Shown here one piece after another: positions 29,101 to 43,300 of a stretch of DNA of 64,000 nt. This DNA comes from Limanda limanda. Lineage: Eukaryota; Chordata; Actinopteri; Pleuronectiformes; Pleuronectidae. A model generated the notes under the pieces. The model saw nothing but the letters and a program-made list of their open reading frames with translations, was not told where the DNA came from and searched no databases. The stretch is taken from positions 310,001 through 374,000 of the forward strand of contig NC_083647.1 in the NCBI RefSeq assembly GCF_963576545.1, given 5' to 3'. The translations under genes and the position numbers were made by a program. Numbering within the stretch: the first letter of the stretch is position 1; every line of letters begins with the position of its first letter.

Positions 29101-29450
29101 TACTATTATTATTATATATACTGTTGCTGCCATTATTACCATATACTGCTTTTATATTGGTATAATTACTATCATATATAATATATATTATGTTATATTA
29201 TATACTATATATACTGTACTATTCTTATATACTGTCTAACAATACCATTACCATCATATCATCAGTACTTTTACCATCATCTTGCCAATGCACCTTATCT
29301 ACCTATTTTATTGTATTTTTATCTTGTGCTTCTGTTTTTTATTCTTTCTACCTTTTAATTTTATTCTATTGTATTGTATTGTATTTTATTGTATTCAAAT
29401 ATACCGGCTGCTATGACAACTTAATTTCCCTTTGGGGATGAATAAAGTAC

Positions 29451-29522
<72 letters not shown>

Positions 29523-32500
29523 CATACTGTGCAACATACAGGTTTGTGGCAGATGTCCTTCCCCACCTGACACGGCTTTCAAAGCTTTTCCAAAAGGAAG
29601 ATGTCCATTTTTTGGCTATCAAGAAACATGTAAGTTGATTTAAAATGAGTACACATACACTTGTTTATGGAAAGGTATGAAAAGCAAAAAACAATATAGC
29701 TTTAATATACTCATTTAATATTTTTGATGCCTGTTACAATTGAGGCCATTCGACAAATCAAGGAGGCAGGAGACAAGCAGCCACCAGGGTCATATCTCAG
29801 TAGGTTGGAAGATAGAGTGAAAAGCCTCAACATACAGGCAGAGGAGGAGAGGAGACGCCACAGGGGTTATCATTTTATGACCTCACCTCTTTTTGGACCC
29901 GTTTTCGCACTCAGGTATTGAATGTTCAATGTTTCAAGTTACAAACTTAAAAGATAGTATAATAACCTGTAATTTTACTAATTTAAAAAAATCTAATTTT
30001 CAAAAGGTAATGGAGCCATACTTGGACCATCTCATTGAGCACCTTGAGAGGAGATTCCCACAGATGAACATCCTAGGTGCATTTAACATACTCAGCCCAC
30101 AAGCAATGGAGAGGGGAGATGATGACTTTGAAGAGAACTTACAACTGCTTCCCCAAAAATGTCCTACTGTGGATGGCAGAGCAGCACTGCAAGAATGGAC
30201 CAGCTTCAAGGTTCATGTGGGCCAGGGCATATTTAAGGTAAGCAGCAGAAGCAAAATGTTTTCCTAACACTTTTTCCTCTTTGCTTTATCCTACTAGGAT
30301 AAGTCACAGTTGGAGGTAATGCAGGAGCTGGCCTCTGACTTTGATGAGCTGAAGCTCCTGTACCCAAACCAGGCCCAGCTCTCTGCCATTGCACTGACAA
30401 TTCCTGTGTCAAGTGTCAACTGCAAGAGAGATTTCTCGGCTATGAACAGGGTGAGTATTTTGTTTTCACTTTTCTGCTAGCAGTTTAAGTAGGTACTCAT
30501 TTGTTTGTCAAGGCTCCAGTATGCTTCTATGTATCCGTTTCTCGGAGAGGGCTCCACGGAGGGCGAAGAGTCTTTTTCAACTAACAGAACTAAATAAAGT
30601 GACACCCAGCGGGTCAAAATGCTGATGTTATCGTTTCTTAGCGCAGCGGTTCCCCGGTCTTGTTTCCGAACTGTGTTGCTGATTCCACAGCTACACGGAG
30701 CTAGCTTCAAGCTAGCTCCCCTCCCAGCTTCCACACAGTCAGCAGGGACTCCCGGCACTAACTACTATCCAGTGTTTGCCTCTAACCTGGCGGTATTGTA
30801 GAAACAGTGTCATGATAGAAGTGGAATTAAAGTTGTGACGGCGGGTTTTTGCACTGTTACCACCGCAGTTAGCATGGTGGCTAGCCCGCTAGCCTAGCCT
30901 GCTAGCGCCGTTTTGAAAGCTCGTTATAACTGTATGTGACCGTGCACACATGCGGTCAGTGCTCTAACGAGCCACCGTCAGCCGGACAACTCCGCTGGCT
31001 TAACACACACGTCACATTAATCGTAGAATCATAGTTGTGTTTGGGTATGTGACACAGGGAAGGAAACAGGAAGTTTGAGGTCCGGAAATGACGTCGTAGG
31101 GAAATGACGTCGTAGGGAAATGATATCGTTCGCGGACCAATTACAGCCAAGGGCTCTCCATGGGCTCTCCGACATAAACACGGACAGTTAGAAAAATCAG
31201 AGGTGTACGAAAAGCTGTCCGAGGCGCTCGGAGAGGGCGTTCCACGACGGATAGGGCGGTCTCATCTATCCGTTTTAGAAAAGACGTAGAGGCATAAATT
31301 GGCCTTTAGTTATGTGATTATTTTTCAATAGATCAAGACAGACCTCAGGAACAGGCTGCATGGGAAAAGCTTACTAACTGCCTCTGTATAAAAATAAATG
31401 GTCCCTCTGTGGCTTGACTACAGTAAGGCTCTAGAGGAGTTCTTTCAGAAGCCGAGACGGATCACTTGCAGTGATCCAACCTTCACCCTGTGCAAGAAGT
31501 AAAAGAGGTCACACAGCATACCTCAGGCCCTGAGTTCTCTGTTCCCCCTTGGCCATGTTTGCACTTTTTTATTTATGTCAATTTATTTTACTTTTAAATG
31601 TGACAAGAAATGGCTTGTTTTTTTAGATTCACTTAGATTTTACTTGAAAACGAATTGATAATATTTATGTTTATTTTATTTACTGTATTATGTAATGTTA
31701 ATAAGTATTGTTAATAAACGTCTTACAATAACACATAATTGTCGTAATTTCAAAATTCCTGTCAACTTTAACATTTTTTTTTTACGAAAACACGGTCGGC
31801 CGTCGGTCGGCTTCTCTAGCGGCCCTACCACCAGGCTAAGAAAGTTTTCTGGGGAAAACCCTGCTTGCCATATATCATAAGATTCTGTTACAGAGACTTG
31901 AACAACATGAAAGGATTAAACAACATGATGTTTCTGAACATTTATCAGATATATTTCAATTTGTTAATGTTAACAATGACTCCTCCATGCAAACACAAGT
32001 TAGTCATGGGGTTCCACAAGGTTCTGTCCTTGGACACCTTATATATCTCACTTTAGGCCAGTGGTTCTCAACTGGTCTGGCTTCAGGACCCACCATCACC
32101 CCTTAATGACATGAAAATATGGTGCAGTTTGGAATCTGAGATAGAACAGAATATCACAGTATGCCATACAAAATTGTATTAATGATAAACCAAAACGACC
32201 AGCAGGTGGCGACGCTAGAGAGGGAAATATTCCCTTTTACACCCGATTAGCTGCAATTTATTTAAAAAACCCAAAAGTGTATCTTAAGGACACATGGTAA
32301 TACGACATACATAACAATTCAGTAACTTCATCCTTTTTTAACAGACTCAACAGTGCTTTCATGAAAAACTTGAAATAAAAAGGTGCAACTACTGAGAAGT
32401 AGTTTCAAAAAGACAAACTGATCCTATTCACACTCTTTTGCAAATACTGTTAAGGAGTGTGAATACTGCGCTGCATAAAAAAATCCCCTTCAAAATAAAA

Positions 32501-35500
32501 GCACAGGATTTTTTTCTTAAAATTTTTTTTTGCCCAGGCAAAGGCCCGTGACCCACTGAAAACAGGTGCAATGAAACCACTTGTTGAGAATCACTGCTTT
32601 AGGCAACATCATCAGAAAGCATCAAGTACACTTCCATTGTTACGCAGACAACACCCAGCTGTCCAAATCTATGAAGCCTGATGAATCTAATCACTTAATT
32701 AAACCTTAATAATGTCCAGAGGTGTAAAAAGTACTGAAATATTGTACTTGTAAAAGTACCTTTACTTTGATGAAATTTTACAAAAGTACAAGTAAAAGTA
32801 CCCATCTAAAAATCTACTCAAGTCAAAGTAAAAAGTAGTTCATTTAAAATGTACTTTAAGTAAAAGTTACTTAGTTACTTCCAACAACTTGATGGGGGCC
32901 GCTCCTATACAGTGCAAAAAAGGGCAAGGGGTCATAAATCCAATCCAAAAACAGTTATTTTTAATTAAAGGAGAATCTTTACAAATGTAAGTGCAATGAC
33001 ATTAAACATGTCAAACACTAAACATTTTACATGTCAACACAACATTTAAGAACTTTTGGGAGGACATGTCAAGACATGAACCACATGACAACTAGTCTAC
33101 AAACATCTTGCTGAGATGTGGCCACGGGTTTTCTTCATCTGCTTTAATCTCAACTGGCGGAAAGTTCGATGCTTCCACTTGTTGGTCGTCCGCAATATCA
33201 TCCTTCTCTAGCTCTCGTGACATCGATTCCATCATCCACTCTATGCAGCATCTACCACCAGTGTTGTGCAAGTTCACACCTCTCATGAACTAGTTCAAAG
33301 TTCAGTTCATACAAGTAAACATGAATAGTTCACGTTCATAGTTCACCATTTAAATTCTGAACTTGTTCATAGTTCAAATTGATAATAATGTTTATTTATT
33401 CATACCCTGCAAACAAAAGGCACAACAAATCAAAGTTGATACATTTATTTTGAAATGGTTTCTTTTATTTTGAAAAGGCACTTCCTGAATAATACGGAAA
33501 AGATCGCTACCGGCAGTCTCAAGAACATCAAGGCCTGGATGACCCAAAATTTCCTACTCCTAAATTCACACAAAACGGAGGCCCTGAAAATCTCAGAGAA
33601 ACACTGCAAAGCCCTTAACAATCAAGCCCCTCCATACATCAAAGAGCTCATAACACCATATTATCCAAATAAATCACCTCGCTCCCTGAACACATGCTAT
33701 CTTGTGGTTCCAAGAATCTTTAAAGGGCCCATACAAAATAAAATACATTTTATGGGCTCCTACTCTCCATGATACTTAAAAGGGGGTCAGTAGGTACCCT
33801 CAAAGTATGAAAACAGTCTTCTCTCGGCCCCACCGAGCCGGTACCAGTCCAGCCTCCGAACCAACAACCCCCGCTCCCCGTCATCCATCACCTCTCCTCC
33901 ACTCCACACCGAACGCGACACCAAGCAGACATGTTCCTGAGCTAGCAGCTTGTTAGCTACCACAGACAGTGGCGTAGGGCAGGGGTCGCGAGATGCCGTC
34001 CAAAAACCAATACAATTTTAAAATTAAATTAGAATAAAACCATGCAATAAAAACATTTCCATCAGTTTTTTCCTTTTTCTTTGTTGACCCATGAGGTTAT
34101 TACGACACGGATTAGCAGAGCGAGAGTTGCAAGGCCAAAAGAAAGTCCTTTTTAATTGCACAGGCAAAAAAGCCACACACAATCGGCGAAACGTTAATTA
34201 AACCAGCTGCTGTAGCTATAAATCTGGCCATGCAAATTATAAGCCTGTGAGCCGGAATCAATGCCGCTGTTTAACGGGACTATTGCCCGGCGCGTAAGCG
34301 ATATGGCCCAGGACATAAAGTGCCAGCTGGTGGATAGAGTTAAGAAAGGGAAATATGCTATACAGTTTGATGAATCCACAGATATATTAAACTCTGCCCA
34401 GCTGCTTGTTTTCATCAGATGCAGATTTGACGGAAAACGTAATGCTGTTTTGCTCCGCGCTCCGGAGTGGACGTGAACAGGTCAGGACATTTTTACAAAC
34501 CTAAAAGAAGAGGGAATATCTTCGGAAAACTGTTTTTGTGTGTGTAGGAACAGGGCACGGACTCCACCTGGCCATAGGTGAGTAGCAATTATTCTTATGT
34601 GAAAAATGCCATGAGGGTTAGATTAGTGATGATACTCAGCTCAGTGAACCAGATAATGCCGGGTTCACATCGGACCCACATTTCTCTGTGCCGGTCAGCC
34701 CGCAATTCTCCGCTTGTTGTTTTATGTAACCCGTTCAATGTAGGGGTTCGGGTGTAAATGATGATGGTCCTCATAGCCATCCCCCACCCCTGTCTTTCCC
34801 CCTGTCTGTCTGCTTGTGTGCTTGTAGTGAGGGGAGATATGGGGACATTTTTTTTAAGGGTAAATTTCTAAGTTCTCAGTTTCAAAGTGTTTATTGGAGA
34901 GAAATACTGAATAAATGCATCATGTTTTCAAACTCCAAAGTAATCGTTTGAATAATCGTGATTTCAATATTGTCCAAAATAAATCGTGATTATGATTTTT
35001 CCATAATCGATCAGCCCTACGTGCACATATGCAGGGCCGGCCCTAGCACATTTGGCGCTCTAGGCAAGCTTCACTCCTGGCGCCCCCCCCCCCCCCCAAA
35101 AAAAATAAAATATTTTTTCAAAATGATTTTCCACGAAAAAAGTATAAAATTATTTCTTCGAAGAAGAAGTTGCTTGGACACACACACTCTAACCATAAGC
35201 CTCAATGTGCTAGCATGTTCTGACAACACCGTTTTCGATTTTTGGCTCATTTTACCCTAATGTTAATACCACAGCAACAAAGTATATCTGTAGAATACAG
35301 CATGAATGGAGCAGCAGTAACGACATGGAGCCTTCAGTTCCTCATCCAGACTGCATCTTATTCAATTAAACACAAATCAAGTACAAGCATTTCTCTGAGT
35401 GTAACTGCATTTTAAAGTGCATAAAACATACATTCAATTATTATGGTGTCTCTTTACTTCAAACATTATCACTCATAAAGAAATATAAACATTAACAATA

Positions 35501-38500
35501 TAGACCTATTGAACATTGGCGTATAACTGGGTTTATAAGGCACAATAACAATACATGACTTAATAACAGAGTCTGTTTGTGTCGGAGCTGAACTACACCC
35601 TGTCTAAAGTAAACAATATACTATCTCGAACCGCCTGCAAGACGACGCGCAGGTAAAATAAACACCTATACAGGCGAATGTAGCCCCGCCCACCTATTGG
35701 CGCGAGTGTCCCACTGCACAGCGGAGTTTCTTAGTTTTTACCAGTCTAAGTAGACAATCAAAACGATATCAATATGTCTCAATGACACTCGTGATCAAGC
35801 GAAGCTTTAGGAGCTAACGTAGGTGACTCTCACCCACTACTAACCCGTAGAATACAGGATGAATGCAGCAGCAATTAAGACACGGAGCATTCAGTTCCTC
35901 ATCCAGACTGCATCTGGAATGTGGGAGGACGTTCCCCCCAAAGAAACAGTACGGGGTGCAACTGCTCCAGTGCCAAACGTTCCACCTGAGCGCTGCGGTC
36001 GTTTACTGATTTCTCTAATGAAACATAAACCCACGTGACTATCACGTATATTAGTAGGAATAATCTTTAATTACTGTTAGTCATTAAATACAATATTTTG
36101 GGGCATACCACATATAGAAGGGGGCGCAACATTTTTTTTTTTAATATATATATATATATATATATTTTTTTTAGCTGGGCGCAGTTTTTGGCGCCCCCCT
36201 CTGAGTGGCGCCCTAGGCAACCGCCTATGTCGCCTGTAGGAAAGACCGGCCCTGCACATACCTCCTAAGAATGTTGCTATTCGAGACCAGAGCTTTATTT
36301 CTTCTGACGTGCCCTGTCAGTGTGCTAGGCTCATTTCACCACAGACTCTCAACCTAAAGCAACTCTTCAAGGACACAGCTGTTCCACACTGCTCACCGCA
36401 TGCTCTACATGCAGAGGTTCAGAGTAACATAGACATTACTAAGGTGTAGCGTAGACGTTACTCCGTACTGAAATACGCTACTGCAACTCAGAACTTACTC
36501 CTACATTTGCAGACAGTCCTGCTAAAACTTAAACAAACATCGGGACAGTGTAACTTACCGTTCAGAAACGTCATAAGCGACTGTGAATATGTGGCCGGTC
36601 TTCTATAGCTGTATCCAAACATTACAACGGGAATTTCAGCTGTGTTTACCAGGGATATCGTCAGAATGAGACTGATGATAGGCCTGGTCGCGTGTCACTC
36701 AAAGTGCAGTATGAATTGTTGCTGCTATCATTAATAATCAATCACATATTTCCAATGTTAATGTTTTAATTATAACTAGTCAGAGCTGATACCTGGTGGT
36801 GCACAAGTGTTCCTGGTCTCTCTCTACACCTCTCCCCCATATGTCTCTCTCTCGTCTCTCCCTTTTTTTCTTCCCAGCTCTCCTTTCCTCCCCATTTTTA
36901 CCTGCTCAACCCAATCGGTCGAGGCAGATGGCCTAGTCCATGGCCCTTGCCACTACACCACTCTACTATCAAGTGGTCTGGGAACAAAGTGGTGCACTGG
37001 TATTTGGTATGGGCCTGACCATGCACTGATCACTAACAACTGTTCAATAACATTGTAAAGAATAAGATATGTGATGCCAATTTCAATTAGGGCTGCAACT
37101 AACGACTATTCTGATAGTCGATTAGTCACCGATTATTGAAACGATTAGACGACTAATCGGATAATGAATGACACAAATTCTCAATTGCTCTTATTTAGCA
37201 AACAGCTTTAAAATTTAGCTTGAGGTTGTTCGAGGCATGTGATGACTGAAAATAAAGGCAATAAAGATTGATTCTTCATTCAAAAAAAATGTCTTTTAAT
37301 AAACTTTGTTGCATATAAGGGTATTGTTGACACAAAAGCAAAGACAAAGCAAGTTTTTGTCCATTTTAAAAAGCAAGGACAGGCAAAGTGCTAATAAAAC
37401 AAATAAATTAAAAATCAAGTATTCATTTTTCCTGTTAACAAAAATGACAGGAAAAGTAACAGCAATAAAAACCTCAACAAACGAAACTACAGTCTTCTTC
37501 TGACTAAATAATTATGATTAATAAAAGGCGTTTGTCAGGCAATAGGATAACATTTCGCTATTAAACTCGTTAATAAAAAGTTTAAACCATATTTTTGTAA
37601 TGGATGCTAGAATCCTGGGCGCAGGTATATACGTGTACATATAACATCTGACAGAGGCGAGTCTGCATCGTCTCCGTTACGATGTCACACGTGCCTCCTC
37701 CTCACATGCACGTGTCCTGCTTCCATGGAGAGCAGGTCCACTGTACAAATACTGCAGGTATTTTTTTTCGGGCTGTTACGGGTGAAGTTCTCCCGAACTT
37801 TTTACTTTCTGGTACGCGATGCTGCTGCAGCGGAGGCCGCCATTGGCCCGTGTTTTGACGCTATTGCACATGCGCGACTTTCAGAGATAGGAAGGAAGCG
37901 AGATGGCTCACTCCTCAGCTGCTTTCATCAGCACCTCCGGTAAAGATACGTTTAGTTCAACTGCACGGCCAAAAAAACACGTGCTATGACGTAACCAACG
38001 AATCATCGACGAGTAAATTCGTCGGCGACTATTTTTGTCATCGATTTTTGTCGACGATGTCGACTAATCGTTGCACCCCTAATTTCAATAAAGTAATATC
38101 TCGAGGGTTAATAAATCGCCCTTAAAATAAAAACGTTTTTCAGCTTAAAACATGTTTTCGTCAGTTGACAACTTATTGTAAGAAGTCGTACAAAGTAAAT
38201 ATTAAGAGCAAGATGTTAACTTGTCTTTTTACCACTTTTGAATAAATATTTCTGTGTTCACCCAACTGGGGAGAAATATTAAGTGAGGTACAACCAGGAC
38301 GATGCTAACATCTGTGAAGCCTACAAAGATATGTTATCAACTTTGTGGATGAGCAGTTACAAAATGTTTTTTCTTGTTTTGTTCACAGGATGATTCAGTG
38401 GAAGAAGGAGAAAAGTCATTATCCGTTGTCTGGTGGTGTTTTTTAGAGAAAAGGAGGAGGACCTCTTCAAAGAGCACTTGGTAAGAAACACTGAAGTTCA

Positions 38501-40325
38501 AACTGTTCACTGTACTTTGTGTTGCTCTTCTTTTTAAATATATTGTATTTAAATTTGTACAGGGCTGTATCTGACTGGAAAAACAAATCCCCTGTAGAGC
38601 GGTCCAGTGACTCTCTTGCATTCCCTTCCCCCTTCCCACAGACACCTGTGGATTGTTGTCCCTGTCTAGGACCTTATCAAGGCTGTCTCCATGGTAACTA
38701 CAATCTTTCGAACTGAGAATCTGTCTGATTGTGGCCTTGGGGAAGGCGACAACCCAGGCCTACCTATACACGAACTTTCCATACATACACACGTACATTT
38801 TACACAGAGATATGCATCCCCCACACACCCCATCCCACGCCTTCGCCTGCTTCGTACCCCCAGTGTGACAGGCGAGTCTGTGACAGGCGGGTCTGTGACA
38901 GGCGGGTCTGTGACCAGCGGCTCAAGGCTGCAGGACCGGATGGCTGCTTGTCTCTGCTGGCTTACCTCCATCCCCCAACTGGCTGGGCTCAGAACACCCA
39001 GTCACTGGCTTACATCCATCCCCCCTCCCCCCTCCCCGTTGCAAGTCATGTTTAAAATGTATGTGCTTACGTGCTGAGGTGTTTTTTTTTCCTGTTCCCA
39101 CATTGTACTCCTCTAGGAGCATAGTCTGGGGGTTGTTTTCCTCTCCTCCCTCCCCTCATGTTATGCTATAATCTTTCAACCTTTCTTTACATTTCGTTGC
39201 CTCTGAACCTGTACTCTGTGTAATGACAATAAATCGAATCCAATCCAATCCAATCTACTTTTTGGTTGTGACAAACTGGATTAAGTTCATGATTATCATC
39301 AAAATCTTTTTTAAGTATGTGGTCATATTTAATTTGTCTTGGTTGAGGGCAACTTTGTGGTGACAGCATGAAAATATTTGACGCATTTAAATGCACTGTA
39401 GTTTGGTTTTCACTGCCGCCATTTTTGACACGTCTCAGGGTTATTTTATAAAATGAACTATGGTCCTGTTCTACTTAGTGAGTCAAAGCCACTCCGGTGA
39501 GTATGTAAATGGTAAATGGTTTTGTATTTATATAGCGCTTTTCTAGTCTTGATGACCACTCAAAGCGCTTTACATTAAAGTTTTACATTCACCCATTCAA
39601 ACACACATTCATACAGTTCAACTAATTGCAGCACTTTGTTATTCTATGGGGGGCCATCAGGGTTCAGCATCTTGCCCAAGGACACCTCGGCATGCAGATG
39701 GGTCAGACTGGGGATCGATCGCCCTACTATGTGCAATACAAGGTCCCTGGCTCATCTTAATGGAACAGAATCATAATTTACATTATTAATCACACCATTA
39801 CACCTGTGTTTACGTTTCAATGAATTGTTAAAATGGCTGCTAAAGGGCCTACTATGAAGACTATCTCATTTGAGGACGAGAAACCAGCTCAGTCTTGCTA
39901 TCATTTTTTTCTTTTCAAGTATTGTAGGACATATCTGGGGATGTATATTTTGTGAACAGAAGTTGGCATAATTGTTCATGGTTAGAATAAATTGTTTGAC
40001 CAGTGTTTACATAAAGAGTCTGACCATATTAAACTGGAATTGCTATTTGTTGTTCTTACTTAAGCTACATGAGTAGCTAGGGTAACTTAAATGCAATAAT
40101 TTGAATGCTTAATATCAAAACAACTTGATTAAGCTTTTAGAGCTCAAAGCAAATCATGTTGGATGTACTTAAGTAATTGGGATAGTATGACCATAAAAGA
40201 CTTGCAGCATTAACTCAATAATTGAAAGAGTTGAAAATACTTAAAAGATCCATGTAATTTGTAACCTAAATTTGTTTGAGTTGAACCAGTGAATTATTAT
40301 TTGGAGTGTATCTACCTTAATTCTT

Positions 40326-40356
<31 letters not shown>

Positions 40357-43300
40357 TAGTTATAGTTTTCTCATGTGGTCAAGTCAGCATGCCATATTTA
40401 TTTAAGATCCATGACAATGCAGCCCGAAGTGTGATGATTTGACACACAGTTTTCCCCTTTATTAAAACCACCTGACATTAAGTGCATGCCCTGAGGCAGA
40501 AATATGCATTATGTAAAAGTTTTGCCTTTGTTTCAGCGTTTGCATGTGCAAACAGTTGTGCTGTATCCGACTGCTGCCCGTCCCTAGCCGAAGAAGCACA
40601 AATATCAAATGGCCATGACTATGTACAATGAAGTTCAGAGAACAGGGATTGCATTGTGAAGGACAAAGGGATTAAAATAGTGTAGACACAATATGTTCAA
40701 CTACAGGCAGTAGTGAATAGTGCAGATGAGTCCGACCATATTAATAAGCACCTTACCTCAGCTCTTTCTTGGACGTCTTTGTAAGCCTCCTGCAGCCTCT
40801 TCTGGGTTTTGGGCTCCACACTGTTGTCCTGGGTTCTGTTGTGCAGTGCTGCCGCCTCGTTCAACAGCCTCTCCAACAGCACAGCCTGTCCATGAATGTC
40901 GCTAACTATCACTCTTTGATGGTCCACCTGCCAAAGCTTCTCCTTCAACCCCAGCTGCAGCTCCACTCCAGCATTCAAGATGCGCTGCTGCCTTGTCAGC
41001 CAAAGCTCAATCTCCTCGTAAGCCTTCAGGTACTCACTCCAGTGAAGCCACACCCACTCAATTCGACTGCATGTTAGGTTGAATATGTTAGTCACTTATT
41101 ACTTGCTGAGAAAAAACAAATTCTTTGTCATACCTCAAATATTGTGCAAAACAGATTAGTCAAAAACAACAGATAGATAGTGTATGTGGCTTATAAAACA
41201 CATACCTAGCAAGCTCATTGTCAAAGTAAAAAGATATTTTATTGATGATTTATAAACTATTTAGGATTTCAACTCAAGTTTCCCTAAACAACTTATTTCT
41301 TTCGAATTTAAAACCTCATCTCAGTCTGTTCTACTGTCAATGAGATGGCTAACAAGTCCATAAACAACCAATTAGTATTGTGTGACTGAATGATTATTAA
41401 TGAATACAAATGTACCGGACCACGAGTTAAGATTTACTTTAGTCAAAAGTTTGAAATGCAACTAATTAATTCAAACTTAGGGGGAAATATTGTTGCTTGA
41501 ACATCATGATCCATACACAGCTTCAGCATTCAATTGACATGGTTAATGCTGTATTTGCAATTGGCTTTTCTTTGATATATGGAACTATTTCTGAAGACAC
41601 ACATCTAAAGCAATTAAATCAAACCCCTCAAAATCGTACCAGAATATATACACCTGAAGTGACCTAAATAAATTGAAGTGGGTAAAGCAGCACCTGTGAC
41701 AATGGATGATGTAGGTGGAGGTCTCCTCCCACAGACTTTTCAGATATTTGAGTTTAGCGAGGGTGTGTTTCCTCAGTTCTTCATCTCCGTTCTCCAAAAG
41801 TTTCTCTGCTGCAACCAGCGCCATCTCCATCTTTACACGACCTTCATGCTCTGACTGATGGATTTTCTACACATTCAGAGGGTCAAAGAGAATACTTTTT
41901 TAGTCCATAAAAATGTGTCAACTATGTTCTTGTAGAATTAAGTATTCAATATATATTTGATACTTTAAAAGGCTAAAAAAGGGTTAAATGACTTAACTGA
42001 TACAATAGAAGTTTTTGTTTTTTTTTACAAAAATTGCAGTAATAATTATAAAAAAACAAACATGAGTATGCATTCCCCATTAACCGTTACGCCAGCCTCA
42101 CACTGGACGCAGCAGCACAAAATGTTGTCTGCCTCCTTTCTGCAGCGTTGTTAATCAATTGGGCTTTTCAAACCGGCAGCGAAGCGCCGCACAGCGCCGA
42201 GGGCGGCTCGCTGCTCTGCGATAGTTTCGGCATTTGTTCTATTTTTTTCGCTCCGATTTAAATAATATATTATATATTTGATAAATGATCAAATTTGCAT
42301 CCCATACTTTCCATATTTTCCTGCTGTTCTCATTGCCCAGATTCCTCCCCCCACATGATGAAATGTGGTCTCAGTGACATTCATGTTCTATCTCATTTTG
42401 CCCCTGGAAGTCCTCACTCACTCACCAAACATTTATTTGCAATTTCATTCATTGGCAATCATCTATTTTCTTCTCAAATTATTGGCGTTATTACACTGGC
42501 CTTTAAAAAATCCACTATCGGCTGACCTCTACACAGAAATACCCAAACACCTCTGTCTGAAAATCAACAATCATCTCACTGCCAAAGATCGATTTTTTTC
42601 AGTTTGATGCAAACATTAAACGAAGCTCCTGATCATTGTCCACGTGGTTTTATGCAAAGCACATGAATGGCTAGTTGGAAAATTGCATGAAAAAGACAGT
42701 GCACCGGTGTTACTAAAAAGTGATTGAATAGTGTATCTCATGCAGATTTTGGTGTGTCAAAGTGGTCTCTAAATTTCGAAGTACTAAAGAAGTAGCAAGG
42801 GTTCAGACAGTTAGTGAAGTATCACACCTCTGTCTCCCTGAGTCTGGCCTCCAAGGCATCAAGGGGCCCCTGGGTGTTGTCATTCGCTTTAAGTATCTCC
42901 TGGGAAGCCTGCATCCACAAGAGGGCCGCCTCATACCTCTCCGTGAAATCTTGCTGCTTCTGATGGGTCATGATCAGTCCCAAGCCTGACAAGGAAACAG
43001 CCATTAGACTCAGACCCATTTTAATATAAAATCAGAACTTTATAATTTTTGGAGGAAACACTCATTTTTAAAAGAAAATGTCTGTGAATATTACGAACAA
43101 ATTATACACATTTAAAATACATGGGCATTTACAAGGAAGTCATTGTAAGTGTGAAGACCATCTCTCATTAGTTGAGTCTCCTGTGTGGGAACACTCCAGT
43201 TTCCAGTTGACAAAGACAACAACTATGTTGTTGAGAATGCAGGGTTCGAACAAACACTGAAAGTAAATCTTGTCCTCATTTCAGCCAGCAAGTAAAGTAA

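Larger units (their letters stand above)
27160..31861 (+). pseudogene. Intron-bearing hAT transposase pseudogene (ZNF862-like, TTF zinc finger)
   Basis: Exon-like blocks read in order on the plus strand. 27170-27345: CRVCRSH finger-like region. 27421-27594: [20 protein letters not shown] and [14 protein letters not shown], ending CAG/GTAAAT. 27970-28066: [16 protein letters not shown] and CAAHRLAL. 28400-28550: [16 protein letters not shown]. 28706-28800: [14 protein letters not shown]. 29540-29631. 29740-29880. 30007-30237, ending AAG/GTAAGC. 30299-30451: [19 protein letters not shown], ending at GTGAGT. 31334-31500: IKTDLRNRL and [12 protein letters not shown]. This is the layout of ZNF862/TTF-type hAT proteins, with C-terminal dimerisation at the end. 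It is broken by frameshifts, a repeat at 28066-28400 and a Harbinger MITE at 30511-31305. The right terminus CTGGGGAAAACCCTG ends at 31861; the left end was not found. Confidence 0.8.

Noticed and set aside
29432..29638. Plus frame with repeated YLSI residues
   Set aside because: It is the (CTAT)n microsatellite translated, joined to a hAT exon-like block.
38666..39077. Threonine/proline-rich frames on both strands around GTGACAGGCGGGTC repeats
   Set aside because: They come from a short 15-bp tandem repeat and LINE-tail-like sequence; no conserved domain.
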